This document shows positions 7,914-16,565 of a DNA stretch of 36,549 nt, piece by piece. The stretch spans positions 1 through 36,549 of the forward strand of contig JAAFJU010000035.1 in the NCBI GenBank assembly GCA_013298165.1, in the 5' to 3' direction. The DNA is from Synechococcales cyanobacterium bin31.maxbin.ball.101 (GTDB lineage: Bacteria; Cyanobacteriota; Cyanobacteriia; Leptolyngbyales; Leptolyngbyaceae). The translations under genes and the position numbers were made by a program. Numbering within the stretch: position 1 is the stretch's first letter; each line of letters starts with the position of its first letter. The notes beneath the pieces were generated by a model. It worked only from the letters and a program-made list of their open reading frames with translations, searched no databases and was not told the DNA's origin.

Positions 7914-10181
7914 TTACAACATTACAAACAGTCCAATTCCCACAAACAATCCCCCGATCAAAATCGACCAGATCTGATGGCCTCCAGCGATCACACCATA
8001 ACGGGTTCGGGCGGCCTCGACATCCATCCAGAGCGTTCCACCGCGCCGCAGCCAACCCGCGATCGTCACCGTCTCACCCACCGACTGCGCCAAGGTCCGA
8101 TCGCCCCAAATCGACCGCAATAGCAATCCCACTGGCCCTAAACTAGACCCAAAATGAAGTTTGATTTTGTCGCCTGAGGGCATCTCTAACCAGAGATCTT
8201 GCCCCAGCCAATTAGAGGCTCCGCTGCGGCCTTGCAGTTGGCCTTGAAGCATCGTCAATTGAGGCTTGAGCGCAGTGGCTTTAGCATGGCAAAGGGCATT
8301 GATGCGGGCGAGATCCTCAGAGGTAAAGTCTTGCCCCGGTTTCGCCCGATCGCAGCGACTCATGCTGTCCGTCAATTCTGGAAAGAATGCATTAAATCGC
8401 ATCCAAGTTCCCAACCCAAACCCCAATAGCGATAATCCAATAAATAGCGCATAGTCACTCCCTAAAAACGCCAGACGCTGTTGACCTAAAGCATAGGCAA
8501 TCCAGCCCACGCCCCAAGCCATCCAAGCTAAAAGATATCCGCCGATCGCCCAAGTAAACGGCGACGCCCAATTCCGAAGATCGCTACTGGGAAATCGAGT
8601 GGGCATGGCCGTTGCAGGCAAAACAGGTGTGAGATTCCATTGCTGAGCGATCGTCGCCAGACGACCTAACCGAAACTCCGTCGGGCGCTGCGACTGGTTC
8701 AGGGTCAGCCAGGATTCGACGGCGCTGAGGGGTGCGGTGGCTGACTCCTGACGGGCGATCGGCAACAACGGCTCTAGGGCCTCTAATAGAAAGGCTTGGG
8801 GATGATTTAGAGATTGCTGCAAAGACGATCGTAATTGCATCAGAGTACTGGCCAGACCATTGGGATTCCCCGTCAGATCACAGACTTGCCGATCGCCCTG
8901 ATCCGATCGCGATCGAGACAGCCAAAACCCCATCCAACGTAACCCAGAAAAAATACCGTAACTCCCAGAAGCCGACATCCCAAACACATTTCCCGCCAAT
9001 TTCCAAATCCAGCTCAAAGGCTTAACCTTCTGGGGTTGCAGTGATAACGCCAAGAACCGATCGGCCCATTGCGAGCATTCCCAATAGCAGAGATAGGGCA
9101 GTAACATCAGCGATGTCGTGGACGACAAGACTGACGTTGTCCAATTTTTCAAATGATCGACTTCTAACGCATACAATGTAGCAATTTCACCTTCATTAAG
9201 CTGAGTGAGAACCGATCGACTTACGGCAATGGTTTGCTGTTGGGGGAGAATGCCATAACTGAGGACTAAGGGCAACTCAGTTTCAATGATTTCGAGGCGG
9301 GGGAGAGATTGTTTTTTGTCTTTGCAATGGCGCTGCAAAACGCGATAGGCTTCGGCACTATATTGCGAAAGCTGACCTGTGGAGAGGGTTTTGAGCGCAC
9401 CCGATCGTTGAAGCTGCGATCGAATCAACCAAGGACTCACCCCAATAGCCAGGACCGCCAGCCCCGTCAACGGCACCCAAGGAATGTCGATCGCCATTGG
9501 CTGCTTCCACCAGAAGGGCAAGACCTTATTTCTCAACTCTCCAAAAATCTGCCCACTCCATTGCAAGCTGCCAATCCAAAGCGCTGGAATACCCACAAGT
9601 CCGGCGGTGGTAAGGAGTTGAACCAAGGGGAGATTGAAGTTTTTACTGGACGGCAAGTTGCGCCATTGGGTCGCCCGATCGTAGGACGAATCAGGATCAA
9701 AACTCGTTAAAGCAGGAGCCACGGGTGCGTCCTCCAGTCCCATGGCCCGATCGATGAACTCTGCTTCGGATTCTGCATCCGAAATTCGGGTCGTTCTGCG
9801 ACTGCGGCGCTGTGGACGGGCCACTTCCTGGTCTACTAACGGGACAAATCCTGTGCGATCGGACTCGATCGATTCGGACTCGATCGGTTCAGATCCAATC
9901 GGTTCACCCATTTGGGTGAGTTGCTGGTTGGCCCAGGCTTTGACCTGACTGTTGCGGGCGGTCGTAAGCTGAAGGGCCAGATCACGGGCGATCGAGAGAT
10001 TTCCAGCCCGTTGATGAAGGGTAACGAGTCCCATTTGGGCCTTCCAGCCATCGCTGGTCTGAAGCTCCCCCGTCTGCTGCAACTGCTGCACCACTTGAGT
10101 GAGGGCAGTGAAGGCGGTGCTGTCATCGCCTTCGGAAAGCGATCGTAGCCCTTGAGCGAGCAGTGAGGAAATGTCCGACAT
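7914..10181 (-). CDS. Large M48 (HtpX/Ste24)-like membrane protein with degenerate zinc motif
   Basis: The 755-residue protein starts with a TPR-like helical region (1-90), then a low-complexity acidic linker (about 93-110, Glu/Ser/Ile rich) and a basic patch. Membrane segments follow at about 186-205 and 237-253, then an M48-like domain, and further C-terminal hydrophobic segments (about 535-580 and the last 25 residues). The M48 landmark ISR..L..LNEGEI precedes ALEVDHLKN (338-346), where active enzymes have HELGHxxN. Glu340 and His343 are kept but the first zinc His is Leu339. The protein may therefore lack peptidase activity and act as a membrane scaffold or quality-control factor. It is convergent with the ferredoxin gene. 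Confidence 0.7.
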   Translation of the reverse strand: MSDISSLLAQGLRSLSEGDDSTAFTALTQVVQQLQQTGELQTSDGWKAQMGLVTLHQRAGNLSIARDLALQLTTARNSQVKAWANQQLTQMGEPIGSEPIESESIESDRTGFVPLVDQEVARPQRRSRRTTRISDAESEAEFIDRAMGLEDAPVAPALTSFDPDSSYDRATQWRNLPSSKNFNLPLVQLLTTAGLVGIPALWIGSLQWSGQIFGELRNKVLPFWWKQPMAIDIPWVPLTGLAVLAIGVSPWLIRSQLQRSGALKTLSTGQLSQYSAEAYRVLQRHCKDKKQSLPRLEIIETELPLVLSYGILPQQQTIAVSRSVLTQLNEGEIATLYALEVDHLKNWTTSVLSSTTSLMLLPYLCYWECSQWADRFLALSLQPQKVKPLSWIWKLAGNVFGMSASGSYGIFSGLRWMGFWLSRSRSDQGDRQVCDLTGNPNGLASTLMQLRSSLQQSLNHPQAFLLEALEPLLPIARQESATAPLSAVESWLTLNQSQRPTEFRLGRLATIAQQWNLTPVLPATAMPTRFPSSDLRNWASPFTWAIGGYLLAWMAWGVGWIAYALGQQRLAFLGSDYALFIGLSLLGFGLGTWMRFNAFFPELTDSMSRCDRAKPGQDFTSEDLARINALCHAKATALKPQLTMLQGQLQGRSGASNWLGQDLWLEMPSGDKIKLHFGSSLGPVGLLLRSIWGDRTLAQSVGETVTIAGWLRRGGTLWMDVEAARTRYGVIAGGHQIWSILIGGLFVGIGLFVML

Positions 10182-10341
10182 AACTGAATACCTAGCTGAA
10201 GTCCTAAACGATGGCCTGACAAATTTGCTGATTGAATGGGATTAGGGTTCCCATAGGATACCTAATTCCCGAAGCTTGAGCGTCCCAAAATGCTAAGGTT
10301 AACTATCCAGAGTAATGATTTTTTATGAGTCTTCGAGTCTT

Positions 10342-10695
10342 ATGAGCCTTCAAGTCTACGGAATTCCTAACTGCGGCACCTGCAAAAAAGCCCTGACTTG
10401 GCTAGTTGGCAATCGCATTGACCATGAATTCGTCAACATCCGTGAAACGGAGATTTCCCAAGAGACGATCGCCCGTTGGGTCGCTTCCCTCGGCAACAAG
10501 CCCATGCGGAACACCTCCGGCCAATCCTACCGATCCCTCGGCACCGAAAAAGAGTCCTGGGATGATGCCCAATGGACCACCGCCTTCACCCAAGACACCA
10601 TGCTATTGAAGCGTCCGCTGTTTGTTAAAGACGGTGTTGCGGTTGCAGTTGGATTTCGCGATCCTGACAGTGTTCGGCAGGCGATTTTAGGTTAG
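10342..10695 (+). CDS. ArsC/Spx-family thioredoxin-fold protein
   Basis: The 117-residue protein of the ArsC/Spx/MgsR group has the N-terminal redox motif YGIPNCGTCKKAL (5-17; CGTC, a CxxC pair), then EFVNIRETEIS and the C-terminal LLKRPLFVKDGVAVAVGF (about 90-107), typical of the family. Members either reduce arsenate or, in Spx-type proteins, bind RNA polymerase. No arsenic genes are nearby, so a general thiol-redox or regulatory role is as likely. I start it at ATG 10342 (MSLQVYG), because the nine extra codons from 10315 are not family-like. No strong ribosome site precedes either start. Confidence 0.85.
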   Translation: MSLQVYGIPNCGTCKKALTWLVGNRIDHEFVNIRETEISQETIARWVASLGNKPMRNTSGQSYRSLGTEKESWDDAQWTTAFTQDTMLLKRPLFVKDGVAVAVGFRDPDSVRQAILG

Positions 10696-10729
10696 GGAGA
10701 GGGTTTCATTAAGACCCGTGACTGACCCG

Positions 10730-10834
10730 GCGAATAAATTCGCGGCTACACGAACAAAACCCGTCTTCACGGGTTAAGACGCTCTTCCAGTCCGCGACGG
10801 CGGACTTCGTTTGTGTAGGCGCGAATTCATTCGC
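10730..10834. repeat. Cloverleaf-like dispersed repeat
   Basis: Outer arms 10730-10755 and 10809-10834 pair over 26 bases with three mismatches. Inside are two perfect 7-bp hairpins, 10758-10775 (AACCCGT/ACGGGTT, loop CTTC) and 10789-10806 (AGTCCGC/GCGGACT, loop GACG). The whole can fold into a four-way cross on either strand. It lies between convergent genes at one edge of the replication module. It has the look of the non-coding palindromic repeats common in filamentous cyanobacteria and could also stop transcription. Confidence 0.85.
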
Positions 10835-10871
10835 TAGGCACTCTTTGGATGCGGTTGGATGTGATGAAATC

Positions 10872-11960
10872 CTAAACGATCGTCCCCCAAACCTCAGGAT
10901 TAATCTGAAACTGCACACTATTCAGCTTGCTTTTCCCCGGTAATTCCTGGGCACTAATCAAAAACTTTTCTTGCTTTAACAGTTCGATCGTCCGCCAAAA
11001 AATCTGATTATTGCGCGAACTATTACTCCCCAACAAATCCAGACTATTAAATAGTCCCTGCTTCGACAAAATCATATATTGCCCGTCGGAAATCGTTCCC
11101 CAAGCCACCCGACTGGCCAGATACATTAGTAACCGCATCCGATAGTCATTTTTCGCATTGCCTCCAAGCCGCTGGGACAGATCAATTTTTTGCGGAAACA
11201 AAATTCGATCCCTGGCGGCTCCGTGACAAGACAACTCCACCGTGTAGCGTTCCGCCATTTCATAGCTCAAGTCCGCCGCCCGAAACAAGTCAAACCCCGA
11301 ATCCGATCGCTCCGGCACAAAATCCACAATCTTCAACAGCGATCGCACCTCCACCTTCCGGTTCGCCGCATCGGTCCCGGTTTTCCCTAGGGCAATGGAA
11401 CGGGGGTAGACCAACTCCACCCGATGCAACGTCACGAGATCCCGATGCACCTGCGATCGGATCTTCGAGGCGAAACCACCATCCCTAGTGCGGGTATAGC
11501 CCAACGCCACCAGCAGATCGTCCGAGTCAAAACTCACCGGACCCTGCCCCACTCGCGATCCCAGGCGCGCACAATAGAGCAAAATCGCCAGTTGTCGAGG
11601 ATTCAAAAAGGTCATCAAGGCGTTCAACCAGCGCTCTTCAACGCGACCATCCACTGCCGCTAGACCTTGGGCAAGGCCCTTGTGAACGCAGCCCGTCCAG
11701 TCCATTTTTTCGAGGGCGAGGGGGATCTGCTGTCGGACTTCGACACTATCCATAGCCATGCGTCGCACCAGCCCGACCTCCTCACCTGACTCCACCCGCA
11801 TCTCTAGGTAAGTCTCCTCACCATCGGGGCGCACTAGGGGTGGACGCAAATCGGGATTTCTCAAAGGGATACCAGCACGGGCCACCAGCCGAAGCAGATG
11901 ACCCTCAACGGGAAAGCTGGATTGTGTGGCATCCAATGGGACAGGTACAGCTTGGGTCAC
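10872..11960 (-). CDS. Initiator-like winged-helix protein of a plasmid-type replication module
   Basis: I do not recognise a named family with certainty. The 362-residue protein has a central region FLNPRQLAILLYCARLG (about 118-134) followed by DDLLVALGYTRTRDGGF (about 147-163) and SQVHRDLVTLHRVELVYP, which has the helix-turn-strand texture of plasmid replication initiators. A second helical region (SDGQYMILSKQGLFNSLDLL and beyond) could be another winged helix. It is divergent from the CyRepA1 gene across a 680-base region with short direct repeats, so a role in origin binding or copy control is plausible. It starts with GTG at 11960 and lacks a good ribosome site. Confidence 0.55.
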   Translation of the reverse strand: MTQAVPVPLDATQSSFPVEGHLLRLVARAGIPLRNPDLRPPLVRPDGEETYLEMRVESGEEVGLVRRMAMDSVEVRQQIPLALEKMDWTGCVHKGLAQGLAAVDGRVEERWLNALMTFLNPRQLAILLYCARLGSRVGQGPVSFDSDDLLVALGYTRTRDGGFASKIRSQVHRDLVTLHRVELVYPRSIALGKTGTDAANRKVEVRSLLKIVDFVPERSDSGFDLFRAADLSYEMAERYTVELSCHGAARDRILFPQKIDLSQRLGGNAKNDYRMRLLMYLASRVAWGTISDGQYMILSKQGLFNSLDLLGSNSSRNNQIFWRTIELLKQEKFLISAQELPGKSKLNSVQFQINPEVWGTIV

Positions 11961-12644
11961 AGGAAGAACTCTCTGGAATAGATGACGATGGAACCGCTAT
12001 ATCTAGCGTAAAAATCCTTCAGTTCACATAGGATACCCCGTATTTAGACATGTGATTGTAACTGTGACTGTAACCGCCGCGTCTGATTTTACCCGATCGC
12101 TCTGTAACTTTCCCGTCAAAAGATCCCTCGATTCTGGAGGCGTAAAACAAGCTTTAGCCATCCCGCCTGCGTCTAAAATGGAGATCCGCTGGATCGACCG
12201 GAAGGATCGACAACGATCGCCGAATCTACGCCACGATCGCCCCGACTACCCATCCCACCCGCGTCTAAAAAAATACCACTTCCCGGCTCAAAAATACGCA
12301 AGTCCATAACACCCTCGTCAGACTTCATCTGTGACGCCCTCGGATCGTTTAGCCGTAACGCGCTCGGATCGACGCATCTGTCCTCTTGAGATCCAAAGCT
12401 TTGAGTGTTAACTTGATGGCCGTTGAGGGGCTACTACCACTGGCCCGATCGCAAGCTACCACCTTGTGAACTCGACATTTGGATCTTTGTCCTATCGGTC
12501 AACCGCCTAGTTTTGTTTTGACTAGAAGCCGGATTGATTTTGTAGTGCGAGTCCCGCTTTGTCTAAAGTCGTAAAATAATTTTCCCAAAGCAAAACCCCT
12601 CTAGCTTCCCTACCACAGTTAGCCAAAGGGGTAATTGTTCAACC
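11961..12644. other. Intergenic region with direct repeats, putative plasmid-type origin
   Basis: No gene of convincing quality lies in these 684 bases between two divergent replication genes. Repeats seen are a 12-base tandem pair (12052-12063 and 12064-12075, GTGATTGTAACT type); a 21-base pair 12158-12178 and 12250-12270 (19 of 21 identical, ending GCGTCTAAAA) with a weaker third match at 12079; and three 14-base copies of TAACACCCTCGTCA type at 12307, 12332 and 12356, spaced 25 and 24 bases. Spacing near two or more helical turns is typical of iterons bound by initiators. There is no strongly AT-rich unwinding block, which weakens the origin call. Confidence 0.5.
12307..12369 (+). repeat. 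Three iteron-like 14-base direct repeats
   Basis: Copies start at 12307 (TAACACCCTCGTCA), 12332 (TGACGCCCTCGGAT) and 12356 (TAACGCGCTCGGAT), with periods of 25 and 24 bases. The last two continue to match as CTCGGATCG. They lie inside the gap between the two divergent replication genes and could be initiator binding sites. Confidence 0.5.
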
Positions 12645-15600
12645 TTGTCATCCCAATTTGCGGTTGGGATATCTGTCCTTATGTCCAAGAATTGTATCAG
12701 AGGTTGCGACTCTGTGCTAGAGTCGCGATCGAATTTGCATTCAAATTCTTTATCAATTCAATCCCCATCGATTCATTCCTCTATTCAATCGTCTCAAAAT
12801 CGATTAAATGGAGTAGCGTCCGGTCTGGGTCGATCGATCTTGAGTAAGCGCGTTGCCCAAGACCATGAGCAGGAGTGGCTTGACAGTGGCGTAGACGCTC
12901 AAATTATTCATTTAAATGTTCAAACATTAGTTGATTCAGAGATTGACAGTCATCGGCGCGAGATGGCCTACCCCATTGCGGAAAAATTGAATTGGAAAGT
13001 GACGCGATCGGGCCGTAAGAAAGCGTTGCGGGGCTGGTGGGTGAGCGGGGTTGACCCCTTGAACGGCTGGCAACAAATGCTGTGGGGACGCTTCAAGCCG
13101 GATGCTGCTACGCCTGTGATGGATCGTGCTAAGGGAAAGCCTGCGAAATACCTGAGTCCGAGTTTGGGTAAGGGTTCTAGCCGATTGGTTTTATTGGATG
13201 TGCCGTTTTCGGTGTGGCAATTGGTGGCCGATCGGTATCAGGTGGCGATCGATCGTCAGGACAAGCGATCGGGGTTTTGGAGTTGGGTGTGGCGGCGGCA
13301 GATTCCGGTGGTGTTGACGGAGGGGGAGAAGAAGGCGGGATGTTTGCTCAGTGCGGGGTATGCGGCGATCGCACTGCCGGGAATTTTTGGCGGGTCTCGT
13401 CGGGAAGGCAATCAGTTGATTCCCGAATTGGCGGTGTTTGCTCAAAAGTCGCGGGAGTTTTTGATTTGTTTTGATTATGAATCGCGGGCCTCTGTGGTGC
13501 AGCAGATCAATTTAGCGATCGCGAAACTGGGATATTTGATTCCGCGAGTCTCGTTCCGAGAGGCGTTGCCAACGGTGGCTTGTGGGGATGATGATTCGGT
13601 GGCGGAGACTTCGACGGTGAAGGTGGTGACGCTTCCCGGACTGGAGAAGGGCGTGGATGATTTCGTTGTGGCGCAAGGGATTGAGGCGTTTGAGCATTTG
13701 ATTGAGCAGGCGGAGGACTTTGGGAATTGGCAGGCGGCGAGGGCTTGGGCGTTGACCTATACGCCGGATGAGGTGGTGACGCAGCGGTATTTGGAAAATG
13801 TGAATTACCCGAATTCGGGATTTGTTTGTATTAAAAGTCCCAAGGGCACGGGGAAAACTACGGCGTTGCGATCGTTTCTTAGAGAACACCAAGGCGATCG
13901 GAAAGTTTTGGTCTTAACCCACCGCATTCAATTGGGTCGATCGATTTGTCAAAGTTTGGGATTGCCTTGGATTACGCAAGTCAAGGCTGAGCCTGAGCTA
14001 GAACAGTTAGGCTATGGACTTTGCATTGATTCATTACATCCTCGATCGCAGGCAAAATTTGAGCCGCAGGATTGGGAAAATGCGATCGTGGTGTTGGATG
14101 AAGTGGAGCAGGTGTTATGGCACGCGCTGAATAGTATTACTTGTGCCAATAGTCGGGTGAGAATTTTGTCAACGCTGAAAGCCTTGGTGCAGACGGTTTT
14201 GAATTCGGGGGGATTGGTGATTGCCCAGGATGCGGATTTGTCGGATATTAGCGTTGATTATTTGCTGAGTATGTTGGATCAGCCGCTGGAACCATGGCTA
14301 TTAGTCAACCAATGGAAACGTGCTGAACTCTCAGACACCTACTTATACGACACCAAAAATCCCGCGCCTCTGTTGTTGCAATTGGAGAAGATGATTGAAA
14401 CGGGTCCGGTATATGTGTCGCTGGATTCGCAAAAGGTGAAGGGCCGCTGGAGTTCGAGAAATCTGGAGACTTATTTATGCGATCGGTTCCCCGATAAAAA
14501 AGTCCTGCGCATTGATAGTGAAACGGTGGCGGATTTTAGTCATCCGGCCTATGGCATTTCTCAAGATGTGAATGCGGTAGTCAAACCGTTTGATATTGTT
14601 TTGGCGACGCCGACGATCGGGACTGGGGTGTCGATCGATCTGACGGATCATTTTGTGGCGGTGTTTGGAATTTTTAATGGCGTGACCTCTGATACGGAGT
14701 CGCGTCAAGCCTTGGCACGGGTCAGAAGTCAGGTGCCGCGCTATGTCTGGGCCTCGCACTATGGTTTGGGTAAAATTGGGAATGGCAGTTGTTACTATCG
14801 CGATATTGTGGATTCGACGACGAAAGGTGTGCGATACAATATTGCGCTGTTGCGCGAGGTAGATTTCGATTTAGATCAAGGCAGTGATCCAGTGGCGTTG
14901 CGCACTTGGTCTCGAATGGCGGCGCGGGTGAATTTGTCGCTGATGCATTATCGTCAGGAAATGAGACGATCGTTGGAGCAAGAGGGCTGCAACGTGACGA
15001 TCGTGACGGATGATGCGGTCAAAATTTTAGGCGATCGTTACACGGTGGAAGCGCAGTACGATCTGACCGTGGGAACCTTAGAAGTCCCCGGCTACGAGTA
15101 TCTCAGCCGTTACCATGATCCCGATGAAATCGATCATCTGTATGAAACGATGACACAGGTTCGTCAAAACAATCAACAGGCGGAGGCGATCGCGATTTCG
15201 TCGTCACAGGACATGGATGGGACATCGCAAGAGATTGATTCTCACCAACGCTATCGTCAACGGAAGCGGGAACTACAATCTCGCTATGCAGTGGATGTAA
15301 CGGCAGATCTTTCGCTTAAGGATGAACAGGGCTGGTATACGCAGTTGCGATTGCACTATTACTTGATGCATGATCCATTGTTCGTTCGGTTGCGCGATCG
15401 GGCGATGTTGGATGCTCAGTTGCAGCGCGGAAATGGCATGTTGGCGTTGCAGGATGTGAAGCTGATTACGGCTCAAGTGGAGATGCTGCGGGCGTTGGGC
15501 GTGGTGGGATTACTTGATCCGGAGCGTCGGACTAGGACGACAGATGCGGATGTGCAGCGGATGTGGGCAATGGTGTTGGCCCATCGGAAGGATGTGCGGA

Positions 15601-15827
15601 TGTTGTTTGGGATTAATGTGACGGATAAGACGGCTCCGATGACGGCGATTCAATTGATGCTTTCGAAGATGAATTTGCGTCTGGTTTGTGTGTCGCGCGA
15701 TCGGAATTTGGTGAATGGTTGTCGTGGGGGGCTGCGGGTGTATCAGTTTGTGGTGCCGACGGACGATCGATCGTCTATTTTTGAGCAGTGGAAGGCTCAG
15801 GATGAGTTGTGTTTGCAGGCTGTATAG
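12645..15827 (+). CDS. CyRepA1-family plasmid replication protein (primase-helicase like)
   Basis: The 1060-residue protein matches the cyanobacterial CyRepA1 architecture. EWLDSGVDAQIIHLNV (77-92) is an N-terminal signature. A DUF3854/TOPRIM-like domain follows, with VVLTEGEKKAGCLLSAGY (222-239, Glu226) and ICFDYES (274-280), then a P-loop helicase-like domain with Walker A SPKGTGKTT (398-406) and Walker B VVLDEVEQ (482-489). ATPTIGTGVSIDL and SRQALARVR downstream look like helicase motifs. Such proteins start replication of cyanobacterial plasmids. The first start is TTG 12645; ATG 12681 is an alternative, and the first 60 residues are Ser/Gln rich and not conserved-looking. No frameshift is visible, so the gene may still be functional within the chromosome. 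Confidence 0.88.
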   Translation: MSSQFAVGISVLMSKNCIRGCDSVLESRSNLHSNSLSIQSPSIHSSIQSSQNRLNGVASGLGRSILSKRVAQDHEQEWLDSGVDAQIIHLNVQTLVDSEIDSHRREMAYPIAEKLNWKVTRSGRKKALRGWWVSGVDPLNGWQQMLWGRFKPDAATPVMDRAKGKPAKYLSPSLGKGSSRLVLLDVPFSVWQLVADRYQVAIDRQDKRSGFWSWVWRRQIPVVLTEGEKKAGCLLSAGYAAIALPGIFGGSRREGNQLIPELAVFAQKSREFLICFDYESRASVVQQINLAIAKLGYLIPRVSFREALPTVACGDDDSVAETSTVKVVTLPGLEKGVDDFVVAQGIEAFEHLIEQAEDFGNWQAARAWALTYTPDEVVTQRYLENVNYPNSGFVCIKSPKGTGKTTALRSFLREHQGDRKVLVLTHRIQLGRSICQSLGLPWITQVKAEPELEQLGYGLCIDSLHPRSQAKFEPQDWENAIVVLDEVEQVLWHALNSITCANSRVRILSTLKALVQTVLNSGGLVIAQDADLSDISVDYLLSMLDQPLEPWLLVNQWKRAELSDTYLYDTKNPAPLLLQLEKMIETGPVYVSLDSQKVKGRWSSRNLETYLCDRFPDKKVLRIDSETVADFSHPAYGISQDVNAVVKPFDIVLATPTIGTGVSIDLTDHFVAVFGIFNGVTSDTESRQALARVRSQVPRYVWASHYGLGKIGNGSCYYRDIVDSTTKGVRYNIALLREVDFDLDQGSDPVALRTWSRMAARVNLSLMHYRQEMRRSLEQEGCNVTIVTDDAVKILGDRYTVEAQYDLTVGTLEVPGYEYLSRYHDPDEIDHLYETMTQVRQNNQQAEAIAISSSQDMDGTSQEIDSHQRYRQRKRELQSRYAVDVTADLSLKDEQGWYTQLRLHYYLMHDPLFVRLRDRAMLDAQLQRGNGMLALQDVKLITAQVEMLRALGVVGLLDPERRTRTTDADVQRMWAMVLAHRKDVRMLFGINVTDKTAPMTAIQLMLSKMNLRLVCVSRDRNLVNGCRGGLRVYQFVVPTDDRSSIFEQWKAQDELCLQAV

Positions 15828-15973
15828 ATTGATGTAAGACATGAGATAGCTCGGAGGAAGCGTTTGCGCAGACGGAGGTCAAGCTCCTGCCGCCCCACTG
15901 CATGGGCGCGATTCCCGTTCCGGGAGACTCTGTCAACGATCAAAGCTTGTAAGTCTTCAGGAGAAAGAGACAT
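15797..15973 (-). CDS. Small open frame, possible gene remnant (58 residues)
   Basis: The frame starts at ATG 15973 with AGGAATTC-like purines only weakly placed upstream, and reads into the 3' end of the CyRepA1 gene by 31 bases. The first half, MSLSPEDLQALIVDRVSRNG, looks like a true protein N-terminus of the kind seen on small cyanobacterial proteins. The second half (Arg-rich, then ISCLTSIYTACKHNSS) does not. It may be the 5' stump of a gene cut when the replication module arrived. Confidence is low. Confidence 0.25.
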   Translation of the reverse strand: MSLSPEDLQALIVDRVSRNGNRAHAVGRQELDLRLRKRFLRAISCLTSIYTACKHNSS

Positions 15974-16132
15974 AGGAATTGAGAAGAGTGAATTATGAAT
16001 TGAGAAGAAGTATTTCTATCTTGGCAGAAGATGAGGAAAAGCGGGTAGCGCGTTAGAATTAGGGGAACGCCATCCGATGACAGTAAAGCATTATAATGAG
16101 ACTAATGAATCAGCTCTGAAGCAGGACGTACC

Positions 16133-16486
16133 ATGCCGACCAGCCTCATCCTTAATCCTGAACTCCTCCAAGAAGCGATCGACCTCAACACCGATACCCC
16201 GATCGAAACCTTGGTCGAAACAGCCCTGCGCGCATACATTGATCACTATCGATCGCTCAAAACAGACGCAAGTCCCAGCTTTGGTGAATCGATCGTCGCC
16301 TTCCGCGAGAAACACAACATTAGCCAAATGGACATTGATCCAGATGAGATTTGGGGTGATATTCGCGATCGGAATTTCGTTGGAACTATCTTGCTCCAAC
16401 AAGCCGGAGCCTTTGCCAATGACCCGACACTAGAAGAAATTCGAGATCAAATCTATGCAAATCGTGGTCGATCGGAAATTGAATAA
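16133..16486 (+). CDS. VapB-like antitoxin without a visible toxin
   Basis: The 117-residue protein begins TSLILNPELLQEAIDLNTD (3-21), followed by ETLVETALRAYIDHYRSL (25-42), the ribbon-helix-helix layout of VapB-type antitoxins. A middle part, SFGESIVAFREKHNISQMDI (48-67), and an acidic tail, FANDPTLEEIRDQIYANRG (94-112), follow; similar tails occur on cyanobacterial small antitoxin-like proteins. No PIN-domain toxin follows: the next gene is a broken DUF433 frame. A perfect TATAAT lies at 16092-16097, a reasonable -10, with no clear -35. It may be an orphan antitoxin or act with a toxin elsewhere. Confidence 0.65.
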   Translation: MPTSLILNPELLQEAIDLNTDTPIETLVETALRAYIDHYRSLKTDASPSFGESIVAFREKHNISQMDIDPDEIWGDIRDRNFVGTILLQQAGAFANDPTLEEIRDQIYANRGRSEIE

Positions 16487-16565
16487 GCGCGTCTTATTGC
16501 AGAGGATGGATGCAGGTTAGAATGAATGGAGAACAATCCGATCGAGGATTGATCGACCCATATCA

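Noticed and set aside
9309-9710. 133-residue plus-strand frame inside the M48-like gene
   Set aside because: It is an antisense shadow of a long coding sequence with low-complexity composition and no ribosome site.
9862-9905. Tandem repeat of GATCGGACTC-like units as a regulatory array
   Set aside because: It lies within a coding sequence and encodes the acidic Ser/Glu linker; the repeat is explained by that and by the genome-wide CGATCG bias.
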